A stretch of 64,000 nucleotides of DNA, taken from positions 2,604,001 through 2,668,000 of the forward strand of contig NZ_JAGSHX010000006.1 of assembly GCF_018138715.1 (NCBI RefSeq), given 5' to 3'. The DNA comes from Streptomyces asiaticus. GTDB lineage: Bacteria > Actinomycetota > Actinomycetes > Streptomycetales > Streptomycetaceae. The translations under genes were made by a program, and so were the position numbers. The notes below the pieces were generated by a model. The model had not been told where the DNA came from. It saw nothing but the letters and a program-made list of their open reading frames with translations, and searched no databases. Below, in pieces: positions 16,802 to 24,437 of the stretch. Every line of letters begins with the position of its first letter. The first letter of the stretch is position 1.

Positions 16802-18355
16802 CTACCGTCCGCCGGTGGCCAGCTGACACGCCCGCTGGTTCTCCGCGGCCGCGCAGGGCAGATGGCCATGCTTCTCGATGAGGTTCCGCCCGGTGTCCCC
16901 GGCCAGATAGTCGAGGAACTTCGAGGTCAGGGAGTTCGGGGGCGGCGCGGTGTAGGTGTACGCGTACTCCGGCTCCCAGAAGGGGTAGATCCGCTTCCGC
17001 ACCGCGTCGATGGAAGGCTTGCGGTTGTCGAGCGCCACCAGATGGAGAGCCCCCTTCTGGGCACTCTCCTCGGCGGAATGCAATTCGGCGTAGCCGATCG
17101 CCCCGGGGGTGTTCGCCACCGTCTTCAACACCTCGCCGGTGCTGTCCAGTTCACAGCGGACGACGGTGTCCCCGGTGAATTTCGGGGTCCGGCAGTTGTC
17201 GGACGTCCGCGAGATCTCATTACGGCCCAGCACCCGGCTCTCGAACACCCCGCGCGTCCCCGACTTCGCGTCCCGGCTCACCAGCCGCACCGGCAGATCG
17301 GGCCCGCCGGGCAGCTGGTTCCAGTTGGTGATCCGGCCCGAATAGAGCCTGCGGAGATCGTCGAGCGAGAGATCGGTCATCCGTACGTCCTTGTTCACCA
17401 CCACGCTGAATACGGACAGCGCCACCAGATGCTCCTTGAGCTTGGGGTCCCCGTCCCCCTCCGGCCCGTCGGAAAAGGCGAGATACGACGGGAATCCGCC
17501 CTTCGCCGCCTCCCCGACGTCGATCAGCGTCTTCGTACCGCGCCCACTGCCCTGCGCCTCCACGGTGACATGGGCGTCCCGGCAGTCGCCCTGATACGCC
17601 GTGCCCGCGTCCTGCGCCACCGGCTTGAACGCGGTCGAGCCGACAATCGTCAGACTTCCCCCGGCGCAGCCGCGCGGCGGCGGATCGTCCCGCCACACCC
17701 GCATACCGAACGACTGGAGGATCAGCATCGCCAGCAGACTGCCGATGAGCCCGAGCATCCGGTTACTCGGCCGCCGGAACTTCTCATTGTTCCGGATCCT
17801 GCCCTCTTTGATCCGCCCGCCCACATGCGGCGGCTTATCGGTCCCGGCGCCCGTCAGCAGCACCAGCAGCTTGAAGTGATCCCCCTTGTTCAGCGGCACC
17901 CGGGGCAGCGAGATCTCATTGCCCGCACAGACCAGCCCGGGATTCTCCGGCGTCCCGCGCTGCGGCAGATGCCGCAGCAGATCCGGATGGCTGGGTTCGG
18001 TGACCGCCACGTCCCGCACGATGCGATTGGGAAAGGTCGCGGTGAGCCCACGGTGATTCGTCGCCGGCGCCGTGATGTAGTCGTCGGCGTCAATGCTCCG
18101 AAACCCATCATTCTCAATCCGCAACAGGACGAGTGAGGCCCCGGCCAGATCCGGAGTATTCTCCAGCATCCGCAACCGCTGATGAATCGGCCCGTCCTGG
18201 GTGCTGTCGTCTATCAACGTGTCCATCTGCACGCGATAACCGATGCGCTTCCGCCCGGGAATCAGCCGCTCATACGAGAGCCCGCCGACCGTCACGACGA
18301 CGCCGAGCAGCGCCAACAGATTCTCGGGCGCAGTCAACTGCTCCAGCCACTTCAT
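16802..18355 (-). CDS. Membrane-anchored PstS-like substrate-binding protein
   Basis: Predicted 517 residues. An N-terminal membrane helix (NLLALLGVVVTVGGLSYERL) is followed by a domain of about 170 residues that I do not recognise, then a second helix (MLGLIGSLLAMLILQSFGMRVW) and a C-terminal domain of the phosphate-binding type: GSLTIVGSTAFKPVA, VEAQGSGRGTKTLI, GRITNWNQLPGG, SRDAKSGTRGVFE. This resembles PstS but is tethered, and no pstCAB genes are nearby. It may be a sensor or presenter of phosphate or another anion. The ATG at 18355 follows a GGGGGG run; the 17 extra codons upstream have no support. It faces the third M4 protease. Confidence 0.75.
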   Translation of the reverse strand: MKWLEQLTAPENLLALLGVVVTVGGLSYERLIPGRKRIGYRVQMDTLIDDSTQDGPIHQRLRMLENTPDLAGASLVLLRIENDGFRSIDADDYITAPATNHRGLTATFPNRIVRDVAVTEPSHPDLLRHLPQRGTPENPGLVCAGNEISLPRVPLNKGDHFKLLVLLTGAGTDKPPHVGGRIKEGRIRNNEKFRRPSNRMLGLIGSLLAMLILQSFGMRVWRDDPPPRGCAGGSLTIVGSTAFKPVAQDAGTAYQGDCRDAHVTVEAQGSGRGTKTLIDVGEAAKGGFPSYLAFSDGPEGDGDPKLKEHLVALSVFSVVVNKDVRMTDLSLDDLRRLYSGRITNWNQLPGGPDLPVRLVSRDAKSGTRGVFESRVLGRNEISRTSDNCRTPKFTGDTVVRCELDSTGEVLKTVANTPGAIGYAELHSAEESAQKGALHLVALDNRKPSIDAVRKRIYPFWEPEYAYTYTAPPPNSLTSKFLDYLAGDTGRNLIEKHGHLPCAAAENQRACQLATGGR

Positions 18356-18547
18356 GGTTGCCCCCCGTGCATGCAATGGCTTCAGGGGGGCGAATGTACG
18401 CTCCAAGAACGCACATATGGCCGGTATGGCCTACCTCTCATCCAATGTTCGTCCCGCGTTCAACCACGACCTTCGCAGGGGCGCCGGCGGCACGACGCCA
18501 CCGTGCGGCAAACGCATCTGCCGCACGGCGCGCTGCCTCATGCGCGA

Positions 18548-18760
18548 TCAGAGGTCGTCAGGCAAGCGAAGGGGGCCGTCGAAGGGACGCTTCTGGAATC
18601 CAGTGCGCAGATTGCGGCAACCGGGCGCCTTGCACACGAAGAACTCCTCGACCGTCTTCCGAACTGTGCGGTTCTTGAGCCAGGCTTTCTCGTTGGCAGT
18701 GAGGCGACGGTGCAGCTCGTCAGTTCCACAGGTGTAGCAGTACATCTTCTGGTCTCGCAC
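18548..18760 (-). CDS. Small protein with two Cys pairs (possible zinc ribbon)
   Basis: Predicted 70 residues from a GTG at 18760, which has GGGAGG 4 bases upstream. An ATG at 18745 (Met-Tyr-Cys) would give 65 residues but lies far from the ribosome site. Two cysteine pairs, CYTC and CKAPGC, are separated by about 34 residues with a basic, helical stretch between, as in small zinc ribbons. No family name can be given. It stands alone between the PstS-like gene and a divergent lipoprotein gene. Confidence 0.55.
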   Translation of the reverse strand: MRDQKMYCYTCGTDELHRRLTANEKAWLKNRTVRKTVEEFFVCKAPGCRNLRTGFQKRPFDGPLRLPDDL

Positions 18761-18961
18761 AACACCTCCCGAAACGGTCGGACAGCCAACCTGCGAGCCT
18801 ACGAGTCCCGTTGAGCCACGGAAAGTACACAACCGGACAACTCACCCTCTCCCCCTGCGATGCGCACGGTCCGGGGAGAGGTCCCGAGGCAGGTGCGAAA
18901 CCATCCCGGCTGGTGGCCGGGGCGTCCCGGCCCTCATGGCCCACGGCGGAGGCGGGATGAC

Positions 18962-19492
18962 ATGCGCGACGAGAGCACCTATCGCCATCGGCCCCGCCGA
19001 GCCAGCGCCCCCTTGCGGGCGAGCGGGCTCGGCGGGGTCGTGCTGGTCGCCGTGGCCGCCCTGGGCGGTTGCTCGTCGTCACCCCCTGGGCTGGTCGAGA
19101 GCGCCGACAAGAAGTGCGACACCATCACCGACCGGTTCACCGGGGACCTGGCCTACGGCAAGACGCTCGGCTCGGAGGACCTGACGAAGGTCCGCAAGCG
19201 GAACGCTCTGATCAGGGATCTGCGGAAGGACATCAAAGAGCTGCCCCAACCCGATTCCGCGGCCGCCCGGGCCGCGCTGAACACCTGGCTGGGCAAGCTG
19301 GACACGTACGCGAAAGAGCTGTACACGATGCACAGCGTCATCCAGATCCTCAAGCCCGGCAGGGAGCTGCTGCTCGCCATGAGCGCCAACATCGCCAAGG
19401 ACAGCGCGGAGGAGGCAGGGGCGGCAGCCAAGAAGGCCGGTCTGCGCAGCTGCGCACGCGTCAAGCGGTGGGAGTACCTGGTACCGGATTGA
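18962..19492 (+). CDS. Hypothetical lipoprotein
   Basis: Predicted 176 residues. The N-terminus is basic, then a hydrophobic stretch (GGVVLVAVAALGGC) with the lipobox ending in Cys 37, so the mature protein should be lipid-anchored outside the membrane. The rest is helical and charged with two further cysteines (KKCDTI and LRSCARV) that could pair. No known domain was recognised. The ATG at 18962 directly follows the GGCGGGATGAC segment; upstream in-frame codons to 18860 are not protein-like. Its last 32 bases overlap the convergent gene at 19461-19910. Confidence 0.7.
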   Translation: MRDESTYRHRPRRASAPLRASGLGGVVLVAVAALGGCSSSPPGLVESADKKCDTITDRFTGDLAYGKTLGSEDLTKVRKRNALIRDLRKDIKELPQPDSAAARAALNTWLGKLDTYAKELYTMHSVIQILKPGRELLLAMSANIAKDSAEEAGAAAKKAGLRSCARVKRWEYLVPD

Positions 19493-19910
19493 TCCTTTCA
19501 GCAGTGCCAACGGGGCAGGGAAGCTCGGGGCGCAGACGGTGCGGACTGCACGCGATGAGGCAGACGGACAGGAATCTCTGCCCCGTGAGATACCAGCCGC
19601 CGACCACGTCCTCACCGCTCGCCACTCGTTCGCCGGCGCGGGCGACCGCCTCTGAGAGCCGGATGGCGTCCCGTTCACGCTCCGACGCGAACGCCACTGC
19701 GGAAGCGCGCACTTGCTGCCCGAACCATTCGGCCGCCTGCCGCGAATCGGTCCAGGTCCCCTGGACGAAGGAGGCCGGTTTGAGCAGCCAGTGGGCACAT
19801 TCCAAGGGAACGACCTTGCTGGATCCGAACTCCGGGTGCAAGGGACGCCGGGGGCCGTCCTTGAGCAACTCATGTGCGGACCCCAACCAGCTGTAGCCGT
19901 GATGGTGCAT
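19461..19910 (-). CDS. Hypothetical protein, 149 residues
   Basis: No family recognised. The sequence is soluble-looking, with HPEFGSSKVVPLECAHWLLKP near the N-terminus, a central charged helix (ASAVAFASERERDAIRLSEAVARAGE) and three cysteines near the C-terminus region. Codon third positions are G/C-biased as in real genes here. A weak GAGAGAG precedes the ATG at 19910. It overlaps the convergent lipoprotein gene by 32 bases and is the first of a run of small minus-strand genes. Confidence 0.5.
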   Translation of the reverse strand: MHHHGYSWLGSAHELLKDGPRRPLHPEFGSSKVVPLECAHWLLKPASFVQGTWTDSRQAAEWFGQQVRASAVAFASERERDAIRLSEAVARAGERVASGEDVVGGWYLTGQRFLSVCLIACSPHRLRPELPCPVGTAERINPVPGTPTA

Positions 19911-20218
19911 GCGCTCGCTCTCTCGATGAGAGCGGCCCCCACGCGGAGTGAAGGCCGCCCGTCTGCATCACGCGACTACTGCCGACCGCAGCCATCACCG
20001 TCGCCACATCCGCCTTGCTGGCCGCCCTCGGTCGGCCCGTCGTCCTCCGGGTCCTGTCGGACGACGGCCTTGAATCCGCGTAAGCGCATGGAGATGATTC
20101 CCTTCGGTGCTGTCGACGCGGGGGCTTTCCTCGCGCCGTCGTGCACATGCACCCGTTCCGCGCTGGGCTCGACCTGCCAGGGCTCCGGTCCAGCCGGGAC
20201 GGGGGTCTTAGAAACGGC
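19911..20218. other. 308-bp gap with no convincing gene
   Basis: Short frames exist on both strands, but none combines a ribosome site, family resemblance and normal codon bias. No clear hairpin terminator was found. Confidence 0.5.
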
Positions 20219-20530
20219 TCACCGAGTGGTGGCCTTCTTGGTCTGCTCCTCCAGAGCGGCGCGCATGAGAATCTCCGCGAGCCGATTCGCGCTGTCGAGC
20301 GGGATACGGCCGAGAGCGACCATGGGGTGGCCCGAGACCGTCACCTCGCCCCGCAGGACCGGCCAAAACAGGGCGTCGCCCTTTTCACCGTGCGGCATGG
20401 CCACATCCGCGGTGAAGCCGAGACGGCCCAGTGCCTCTCGGAGCAGTTCAGCAATCGCTCTCGCGTCTTCTCCGGCCGCTCGGTAGCGCTCGGAACGCAT
20501 GGCGTCGATATGTTCTTCAGTGATCTTCAT
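20219..20530 (-). CDS. Hypothetical protein, 103 residues
   Basis: No named family recognised. The N-terminal half is helical (EEHIDAMRSERYRAAGEDARAIAELLREALGRLG) and the C-terminal half carries strands (VTVSGHPMVALGRIPLDSANRL). The ATG at 20530 has GGGGAG about 8 bases upstream. It lies 60 bases after the XRE/DUF5753 regulator on the same strand, so it may be the last gene of that operon and an accessory or target of the regulator. Confidence 0.6.
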   Translation of the reverse strand: MKITEEHIDAMRSERYRAAGEDARAIAELLREALGRLGFTADVAMPHGEKGDALFWPVLRGEVTVSGHPMVALGRIPLDSANRLAEILMRAALEEQTKKATTR

Positions 20531-20590
20531 AGGTGACACTCCCCCGCATGTGGCGGCTCGGTTCAACCTATGGGCAGCCGGGAACTACAT

Positions 20591-21442
20591 CTAGCCGATT
20601 TCCTGTTCGCGCAAGAAATCGTTCCTTACGTCCTCGATCATTCTCCGCATGCCGTCACCACAAAGGGCAGTGGATGCAAAGCGTTCGAACTTGTCAACGT
20701 ACTGCGAAACATCTCTCGGATCCGTGACCACCAATTCGGCATGGATGGTTTCAACGGTCACGGTCCTCTTGTCTCGAATGACGAACGCATGGTTCGCTAT
20801 ATCACGCTGCGCCATCGAAAATGGGACAACACGGAGGTCTATATTGGGCAGCCGTGAAACCGAGATGAGTCTGTCCAGTTGTTCCGCCATCCTCGAGGGC
20901 GATACAATGCGCCACCGCAGTACGTTCTCAGTGACGACGAACCGGAGGCTCTTGGCATCGTCGTACAGAACCTGTTGCCGCTCAAGACGAGCAGTGGTGG
21001 TACGCGTCAAAGTTTCTTCGCTCAGATCATGGCGAGTGAGGACAGCACGAATGTACTCGGGGGTCTGCAGCAAGCCCGGCACAAGGGCTGGTTGGAAAAG
21101 TTGCAGCAGCTTCATTCGAGATTCAAGCGCTCTGGTCTGCTGCTGGGCCTTGTGTACTCCCAGCCTGCGTACAAGCCGCCACGCCGTCGTTTCGGTTGTC
21201 TCCGCTCGCACCACTTCAAGGTATTTGACCTTGACTTCTTCGGAGACTCCAAGCGCCACCAGGATGCTCTCTACGTCCACAACAGACGGTGCAACCTTGC
21301 CCGTTTCAATCTTGCTCAGCTTGCTGGTAGACATGACAGCACTGCGGGCCACGGTCTTGGCTTCCTTACCGGATGCCAACCGAAGCGCCCGCAGCGCTGC
21401 TCCGAGCTCCCCTCTGTTCACTCCCCGTGTTTCGCCCACCAT
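20591..21442 (-). CDS. XRE-family regulator with DUF5753 domain
   Basis: Predicted 283 residues. An N-terminal Cro/CI helix-turn-helix (about residues 11-66: LGAALRALRLASGKEAKTVARS, STSKLSKIETGK) is followed by the DUF5753 sensor-like domain (ALESRMKLLQLFQPALVPGLLQTPEYIRAVL, MAEQLDRLISVSRLPNIDLRVVPF). This is the architecture of WhiJ-like regulators of actinomycete development. Its start overlaps the end of the upstream DUF6879 gene (21418-21442), so the two are translationally coupled. Unlike the second regulator in the island, it has no DUF397 gene next to it. Confidence 0.88.
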   Translation of the reverse strand: MVGETRGVNRGELGAALRALRLASGKEAKTVARSAVMSTSKLSKIETGKVAPSVVDVESILVALGVSEEVKVKYLEVVRAETTETTAWRLVRRLGVHKAQQQTRALESRMKLLQLFQPALVPGLLQTPEYIRAVLTRHDLSEETLTRTTTARLERQQVLYDDAKSLRFVVTENVLRWRIVSPSRMAEQLDRLISVSRLPNIDLRVVPFSMAQRDIANHAFVIRDKRTVTVETIHAELVVTDPRDVSQYVDKFERFASTALCGDGMRRMIEDVRNDFLREQEIG

Positions 21443-21942
21443 TCAGAGAAGGGCTCCGCGTGGGTCAGTGCCGTGTCGCGGTACGCGACGAATTCAGAGG
21501 AACGGGCCTCGGGCAAGGTTTCACGCCCGGTGACCGCTCCTGCGTCGTCGTAGTACATGGCGACGGGCGTTCCACTGTCGAACAGCCAGAAGTCCCCTAC
21601 GCCATCGAGGGGGTTGGCCTTGTCCGTGGTGTCGAGAATGAAAAACTCTTCACCGCCGGCCTGATTCGTTCGATACCCCCAGCCAAGTTCAAACCGAAGG
21701 TACGGCGTGAGGGGACGCGAAAGGATGTGCACCCGGTAGATGCGCTTCCCTTTGCTCGTATGGGACCGGAGTTCAGCTACCCATTCGTCGTTGTAGCTCT
21801 CCGGGCGCGGCTCTCCTGCGAGGAACCTGCGGTACGCTTCCGTATTACCCGAACCACTGTAGTCGTCCAGCGTCTCAAGTCGGAATGCCTCGCGTTCGAA
21901 GCTGTCGAACAGCTCGCCGAGGTTCTTAGACGAGCTTGTCAC
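21418..21942 (-). CDS. DUF6879 family protein, first copy
   Basis: Predicted 174 residues from a GTG at 21942 with AGGAAGG six bases upstream. Family features are the Phe-Glu-rich start (FDSFEREAFRLETLDDY), the repeated WxxELRSHTSKGKRIYRVHIL segment and the strand-rich end with FWLFDSGTPVAMYYDD. This family of unknown function usually neighbours XRE/DUF5753 regulators in Streptomyces. It overlaps the 67-residue gene upstream by 17 bases and the regulator downstream by 25 bases, forming a tight three-gene unit. Confidence 0.75.
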   Translation of the reverse strand: MTSSSKNLGELFDSFEREAFRLETLDDYSGSGNTEAYRRFLAGEPRPESYNDEWVAELRSHTSKGKRIYRVHILSRPLTPYLRFELGWGYRTNQAGGEEFFILDTTDKANPLDGVGDFWLFDSGTPVAMYYDDAGAVTGRETLPEARSSEFVAYRDTALTHAEPFSEWWAKHGE

Positions 21943-22129
21943 GAAGCGCCTTCCTGATGAGATCGAAGAGGAGTTGCATCGGAATCTCCACGATGCCTTC
22001 GTTCGCAGGAATCTCCAGCCCATGGTCAGTGGGCACCTCACCCTGCACCAGCAGGGTATCCCGGTCCGTGGCGTAGATGGTCGGGCAATCCTTGATGTCG
22101 CACGTGCTGACGAGCATCGATACCTTCAT
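21926..22129 (-). CDS. Small unknown protein leading the DUF6879-XRE unit
   Basis: Predicted 67 residues, acidic, starting MKVSMLVSTCDIKDCPTIYA and ending in a helix (IPMQLLFDLIRKALRDKLV). The Cys-Asp-Ile-Lys-Asp-Cys spacing could be a metal site. GGGAGGGGA precedes the ATG. It overlaps the start of the DUF6879 gene by 17 bases, so it is likely to act with it. No named family recognised. Confidence 0.6.
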   Translation of the reverse strand: MKVSMLVSTCDIKDCPTIYATDRDTLLVQGEVPTDHGLEIPANEGIVEIPMQLLFDLIRKALRDKLV

Positions 22130-22246
22130 CGGTCCCCTCCCTGTCCTGAACTTCCGCGTCGATACTCGCGGGCATCGAAGCCATTGCGCAAGAGATCCAC
22201 GTTTCCGGAACGGGAAATCGGTACCGCGCTGCCACCACAAGACGGT

Positions 22247-22762
22247 TCACAGTGGCCAGTACTGCGAGTGGGGCAAGGCACGCTCCCAAACGGATTCGAA
22301 CGCGGAAGCGGCCAGCCTAGCCGTGTCGGGCTCGTACCGAACCTCCATGTCCGTGGTCGGGTTCCAGTTCCCATCGCCATCGAAGTGGTTGAAGATCACA
22401 ACCTGTTCGTCGATCAGCCAGAAGTCCGCTCCCGGAAGCGCCAAGTCAGCCGCCCGCCTTCTGGGCAGCCACCGCACCTCCTCCCCTGCGGCGACATTGT
22501 GGCGCCCGGTCACGTCGTACTCGAATTTGATGTATTCACTGACGGGCTCGGAAATGATCCGGGCACGCCGCATCCGAACGCCGCGTGAAACTGTCGATAC
22601 CACGAGGTCGAACCAGCTCCGCCACCGCTCTGCGGGGTCGAAGCGCACCCCGGCACGCCAGTCGGCGATGTCAGGGTCGCCGGGCGTGTAGATATCGCGC
22701 ATTTCCAGGTGAACCGCTGAACGCCGCGCGTTGATCAATGCCTGACGTACCGCTGTAGCCAT
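22247..22762 (-). CDS. DUF6879 family protein, second copy
   Basis: Predicted 171 residues. It shares the plan of the first DUF6879 protein: helix near the start (ALINARRSAVHLEMRDIY), W-rich middle (DWRAGVRFDPAERWRSWFDLVV), basic strand (RMRRARIISEPVSEYIKFEYDV) and an end with ADFWLIDEQVVIFNHFDGDG. The two are clearly distant paralogues. The ATG at 22762 has GAGAGG about 10 bases upstream. It follows the DUF397 gene by 81 bases on the same strand, so it may be the third member of the XRE-DUF397-DUF6879 unit. Confidence 0.75.
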   Translation of the reverse strand: MATAVRQALINARRSAVHLEMRDIYTPGDPDIADWRAGVRFDPAERWRSWFDLVVSTVSRGVRMRRARIISEPVSEYIKFEYDVTGRHNVAAGEEVRWLPRRRAADLALPGADFWLIDEQVVIFNHFDGDGNWNPTTDMEVRYEPDTARLAASAFESVWERALPHSQYWPL

Positions 22763-22843
22763 CGATCGTGAACCTCTCGGAGTCGTCGCTAAGGGATACG
22801 CCAGCCGATGATGCATCGCGGCGCGCCCCGCCGCACAGCCTCG

Positions 22844-23044
22844 TCAGGGTCCGGCGACATGGTCGAACCGACCGGCCTTGGCGGCGCATATGAAGGTTCT
22901 CAGGCGCGCCCGAGTGGTCGAAAGTACGACCTCGGGGTGCTCGCTCTCGCGGAGCATTATCGAGTCGCGCTCACCTGCGGCGACGTTGACGCACGAGGCT
23001 GATTCCTGGCAGTAGGAGGACTGCCGCCATGACACCGGGTCCAT
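22844..23044 (-). CDS. DUF397 protein
   Basis: Predicted 66 residues from an ATG at 23044 with AAGGAG 7 bases upstream. It shows the DUF397 pattern: WRQSSYCQESASCVNVAAGERDSIMLRES, ending in a helix (TTRARLRTFICAAKAGRFDH). DUF397 genes almost always follow an XRE/DUF5753 regulator, as here (13 bases downstream of it). The pairs are thought to act together in developmental control, and toxin-antitoxin-like behaviour has been suggested for some. Confidence 0.88.
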   Translation of the reverse strand: MDPVSWRQSSYCQESASCVNVAAGERDSIMLRESEHPEVVLSTTRARLRTFICAAKAGRFDHVAGP

Positions 23045-23057
23045 GTGCTGCTCCTTG

Positions 23058-23909
23058 TCACAGTTCCTGTATGAGGCCATGGATGAAGTCGCGAGACTCG
23101 TCCGGCTCCAGAGCGATGGCCTCCATCTTGCCGATCACCAACCGATACTTCTGCAACTGCGCTTCCGCGTCGAGTAGGAGGGAGCCGTGCGCCTGTTCCA
23201 ACAGGATCGTGTCGAGTTGGGGTACGGGGCCGTAGAAGTAGTTGATCGACTGCCCGGACCCGGCAAACGTGCCGTTACGGAACGGAACCACCCGGATAGT
23301 GATGTGATCCCGTTCGCTCATGTCAATCAAGTGCTTGAGCTGCGCTCGGGACGTTTGTGGCCCGCCGAAGGGCATACGGAGGGCGGCCTCGTGGATCACC
23401 GCCTTGCACGGGGTGGGACTTTCGCCATAGAGGATGCGTTGTCGCTTGATGCGGTACGAGACGCGGTCTTCCACATCGGGCGGTGGGAGCGCGGGCACCC
23501 CTTCGGCGAAGACCGCACGGGCGTGATCGACGGTCTGAAGCAAGCCGGGGATGTGGAGCACAGTAGCCAGCAACAGTGCCGCCGCATGGTGTTCCAACTC
23601 GGCCAGGTCGAGCTGTCCGGGAGATAGCAGCTCCCGGTACTCCTCCCACCAGCCGCGCTTCCGTTTGCCGGTCATGGCGATGAGCGCGGCGATCAGGGCC
23701 TCGTCACCGCATGCGTAGTTCCCGGCCAAGGTGCGGATGCTGCGCTCGCTGAGGCCGAAGCGTCCAGTCTCGATGTTGCTGATGCGGGCCTGGTTGGCCC
23801 CGATCAGCTCAGCGGCCTCCCGGGTGTTGAGCCCCGCGCGCTCGCGGAGCTTGCGCAGCTCAACTCCGAGGCGTAGCTGACGTGCGGTCGGAGTTGTCCT
23901 TGGCGGCAT
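23058..23909 (-). CDS. XRE-family regulator with DUF5753 domain (WhiJ-like)
   Basis: Predicted 283 residues from the ATG at 23909 (GGAGG five bases upstream). HTH at about residues 15-65 (VELRKLRERAGLNTREAAELIGANQARISNIETGRFGLS), then DUF5753 (HAAALLLATVLHIPGLLQTVDHARAVF, HLIDMSERDHITIRVVPF). It forms the classic pair with the DUF397 gene 13 bases downstream. A 23-bp near-palindrome lies in the gap to the divergent gene at 24108 and is the obvious operator candidate. Related to the regulator at 20591-21442 but not a recent duplicate. Confidence 0.9.
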   Translation of the reverse strand: MPPRTTPTARQLRLGVELRKLRERAGLNTREAAELIGANQARISNIETGRFGLSERSIRTLAGNYACGDEALIAALIAMTGKRKRGWWEEYRELLSPGQLDLAELEHHAAALLLATVLHIPGLLQTVDHARAVFAEGVPALPPPDVEDRVSYRIKRQRILYGESPTPCKAVIHEAALRMPFGGPQTSRAQLKHLIDMSERDHITIRVVPFRNGTFAGSGQSINYFYGPVPQLDTILLEQAHGSLLLDAEAQLQKYRLVIGKMEAIALEPDESRDFIHGLIQEL

Positions 23910-23968
23910 GCAGTCCTCCACGATCGCACAGGTGGTGCAAGAGTCACTGGAACGAAGTCAAGGTTAGA

Positions 23969-23991
23969 GACTTCTCGATGCATCGTAGAAG
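23969..23991. promoter_or_regulatory. Near-palindromic operator candidate upstream of the WhiJ-like regulator
   Basis: ACTTCT (23969-23974) and AGAAGT (23986-23991) flank the palindrome CGATGCATCG (23975-23984), giving an almost complete 23-bp dyad in AT-richer DNA of the divergent gap. Its position, 60 bases upstream of the regulator start, suits autoregulation. Confidence 0.55.
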
Positions 23992-24107
23992 TAATTCGAC
24001 CTTTCGCCCTACGCTGTGATCCAGGCCACCTTCTGATGGCAGTTTCACAGCTGCCGCACGCATGGCCCCCATCCCTCCCAACTCCGCCTTTCAGCAAGGA
24101 GACACGC

Positions 24108-24437
24108 ATGGCCACCGTATCCCCCGAACAACCCGCCTCCGAGCCCTTCGACCTCGGCAAAGAACTCCGCGCCCTCGTCCTCGCCACCGCGCCCCGCCTC
24201 TTCGCCGTGGCCCGTATCCACCCGTACGAGGACACCGGAGAATCAGACGTGGAGATCGCGGCGTGGGGTATGGCCCATGAGGACGGCCGTACCGAAGTGG
24301 TTGGGCCAGGGCAGCGGTTGGTGTTGACCTCGCCCGAGCGGGTGCAGGCGTGGTTCTCTCGGAACGGAGTCACCGCACAGCTCGTGTGGCTCGCCCCTGC
24401 CACCGTCGCCTCGCTCGGTCCCGACCTGGCCGCCTAG
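24108..24437 (+). CDS. Hypothetical protein, 109 residues
   Basis: No family name can be given. The protein is acidic and soluble, with a helical start (EPFDLGKELRALVLATAPRLFAVARIHP), a strand with WGMAHEDGRTEVVGPGQRLVL and a Trp-containing helix (SPERVQAWFSRNGV). The ATG at 24108 has AAGGAG 7 bases upstream. It is divergent from the XRE-DUF397 pair and may be under the same operator. The end overlaps the convergent histidine phosphatase-like gene by four bases. Confidence 0.65.
   Translation: MATVSPEQPASEPFDLGKELRALVLATAPRLFAVARIHPYEDTGESDVEIAAWGMAHEDGRTEVVGPGQRLVLTSPERVQAWFSRNGVTAQLVWLAPATVASLGPDLAA

Noticed and set aside
10854..16829. Long minus-strand open frames opposite the three M4 proteases
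   Set aside because: They mirror the high-GC third positions of the real genes. The 'proteins' are Val/Gly/Asp repeats with no family resemblance, while the plus-strand frames have zinc motifs.
19870..20148. A 92-codon minus-strand frame in the gap between two small genes
   Set aside because: No ribosome site, Ser/Arg-rich composition, and it overlaps the start of the next gene without any family match.
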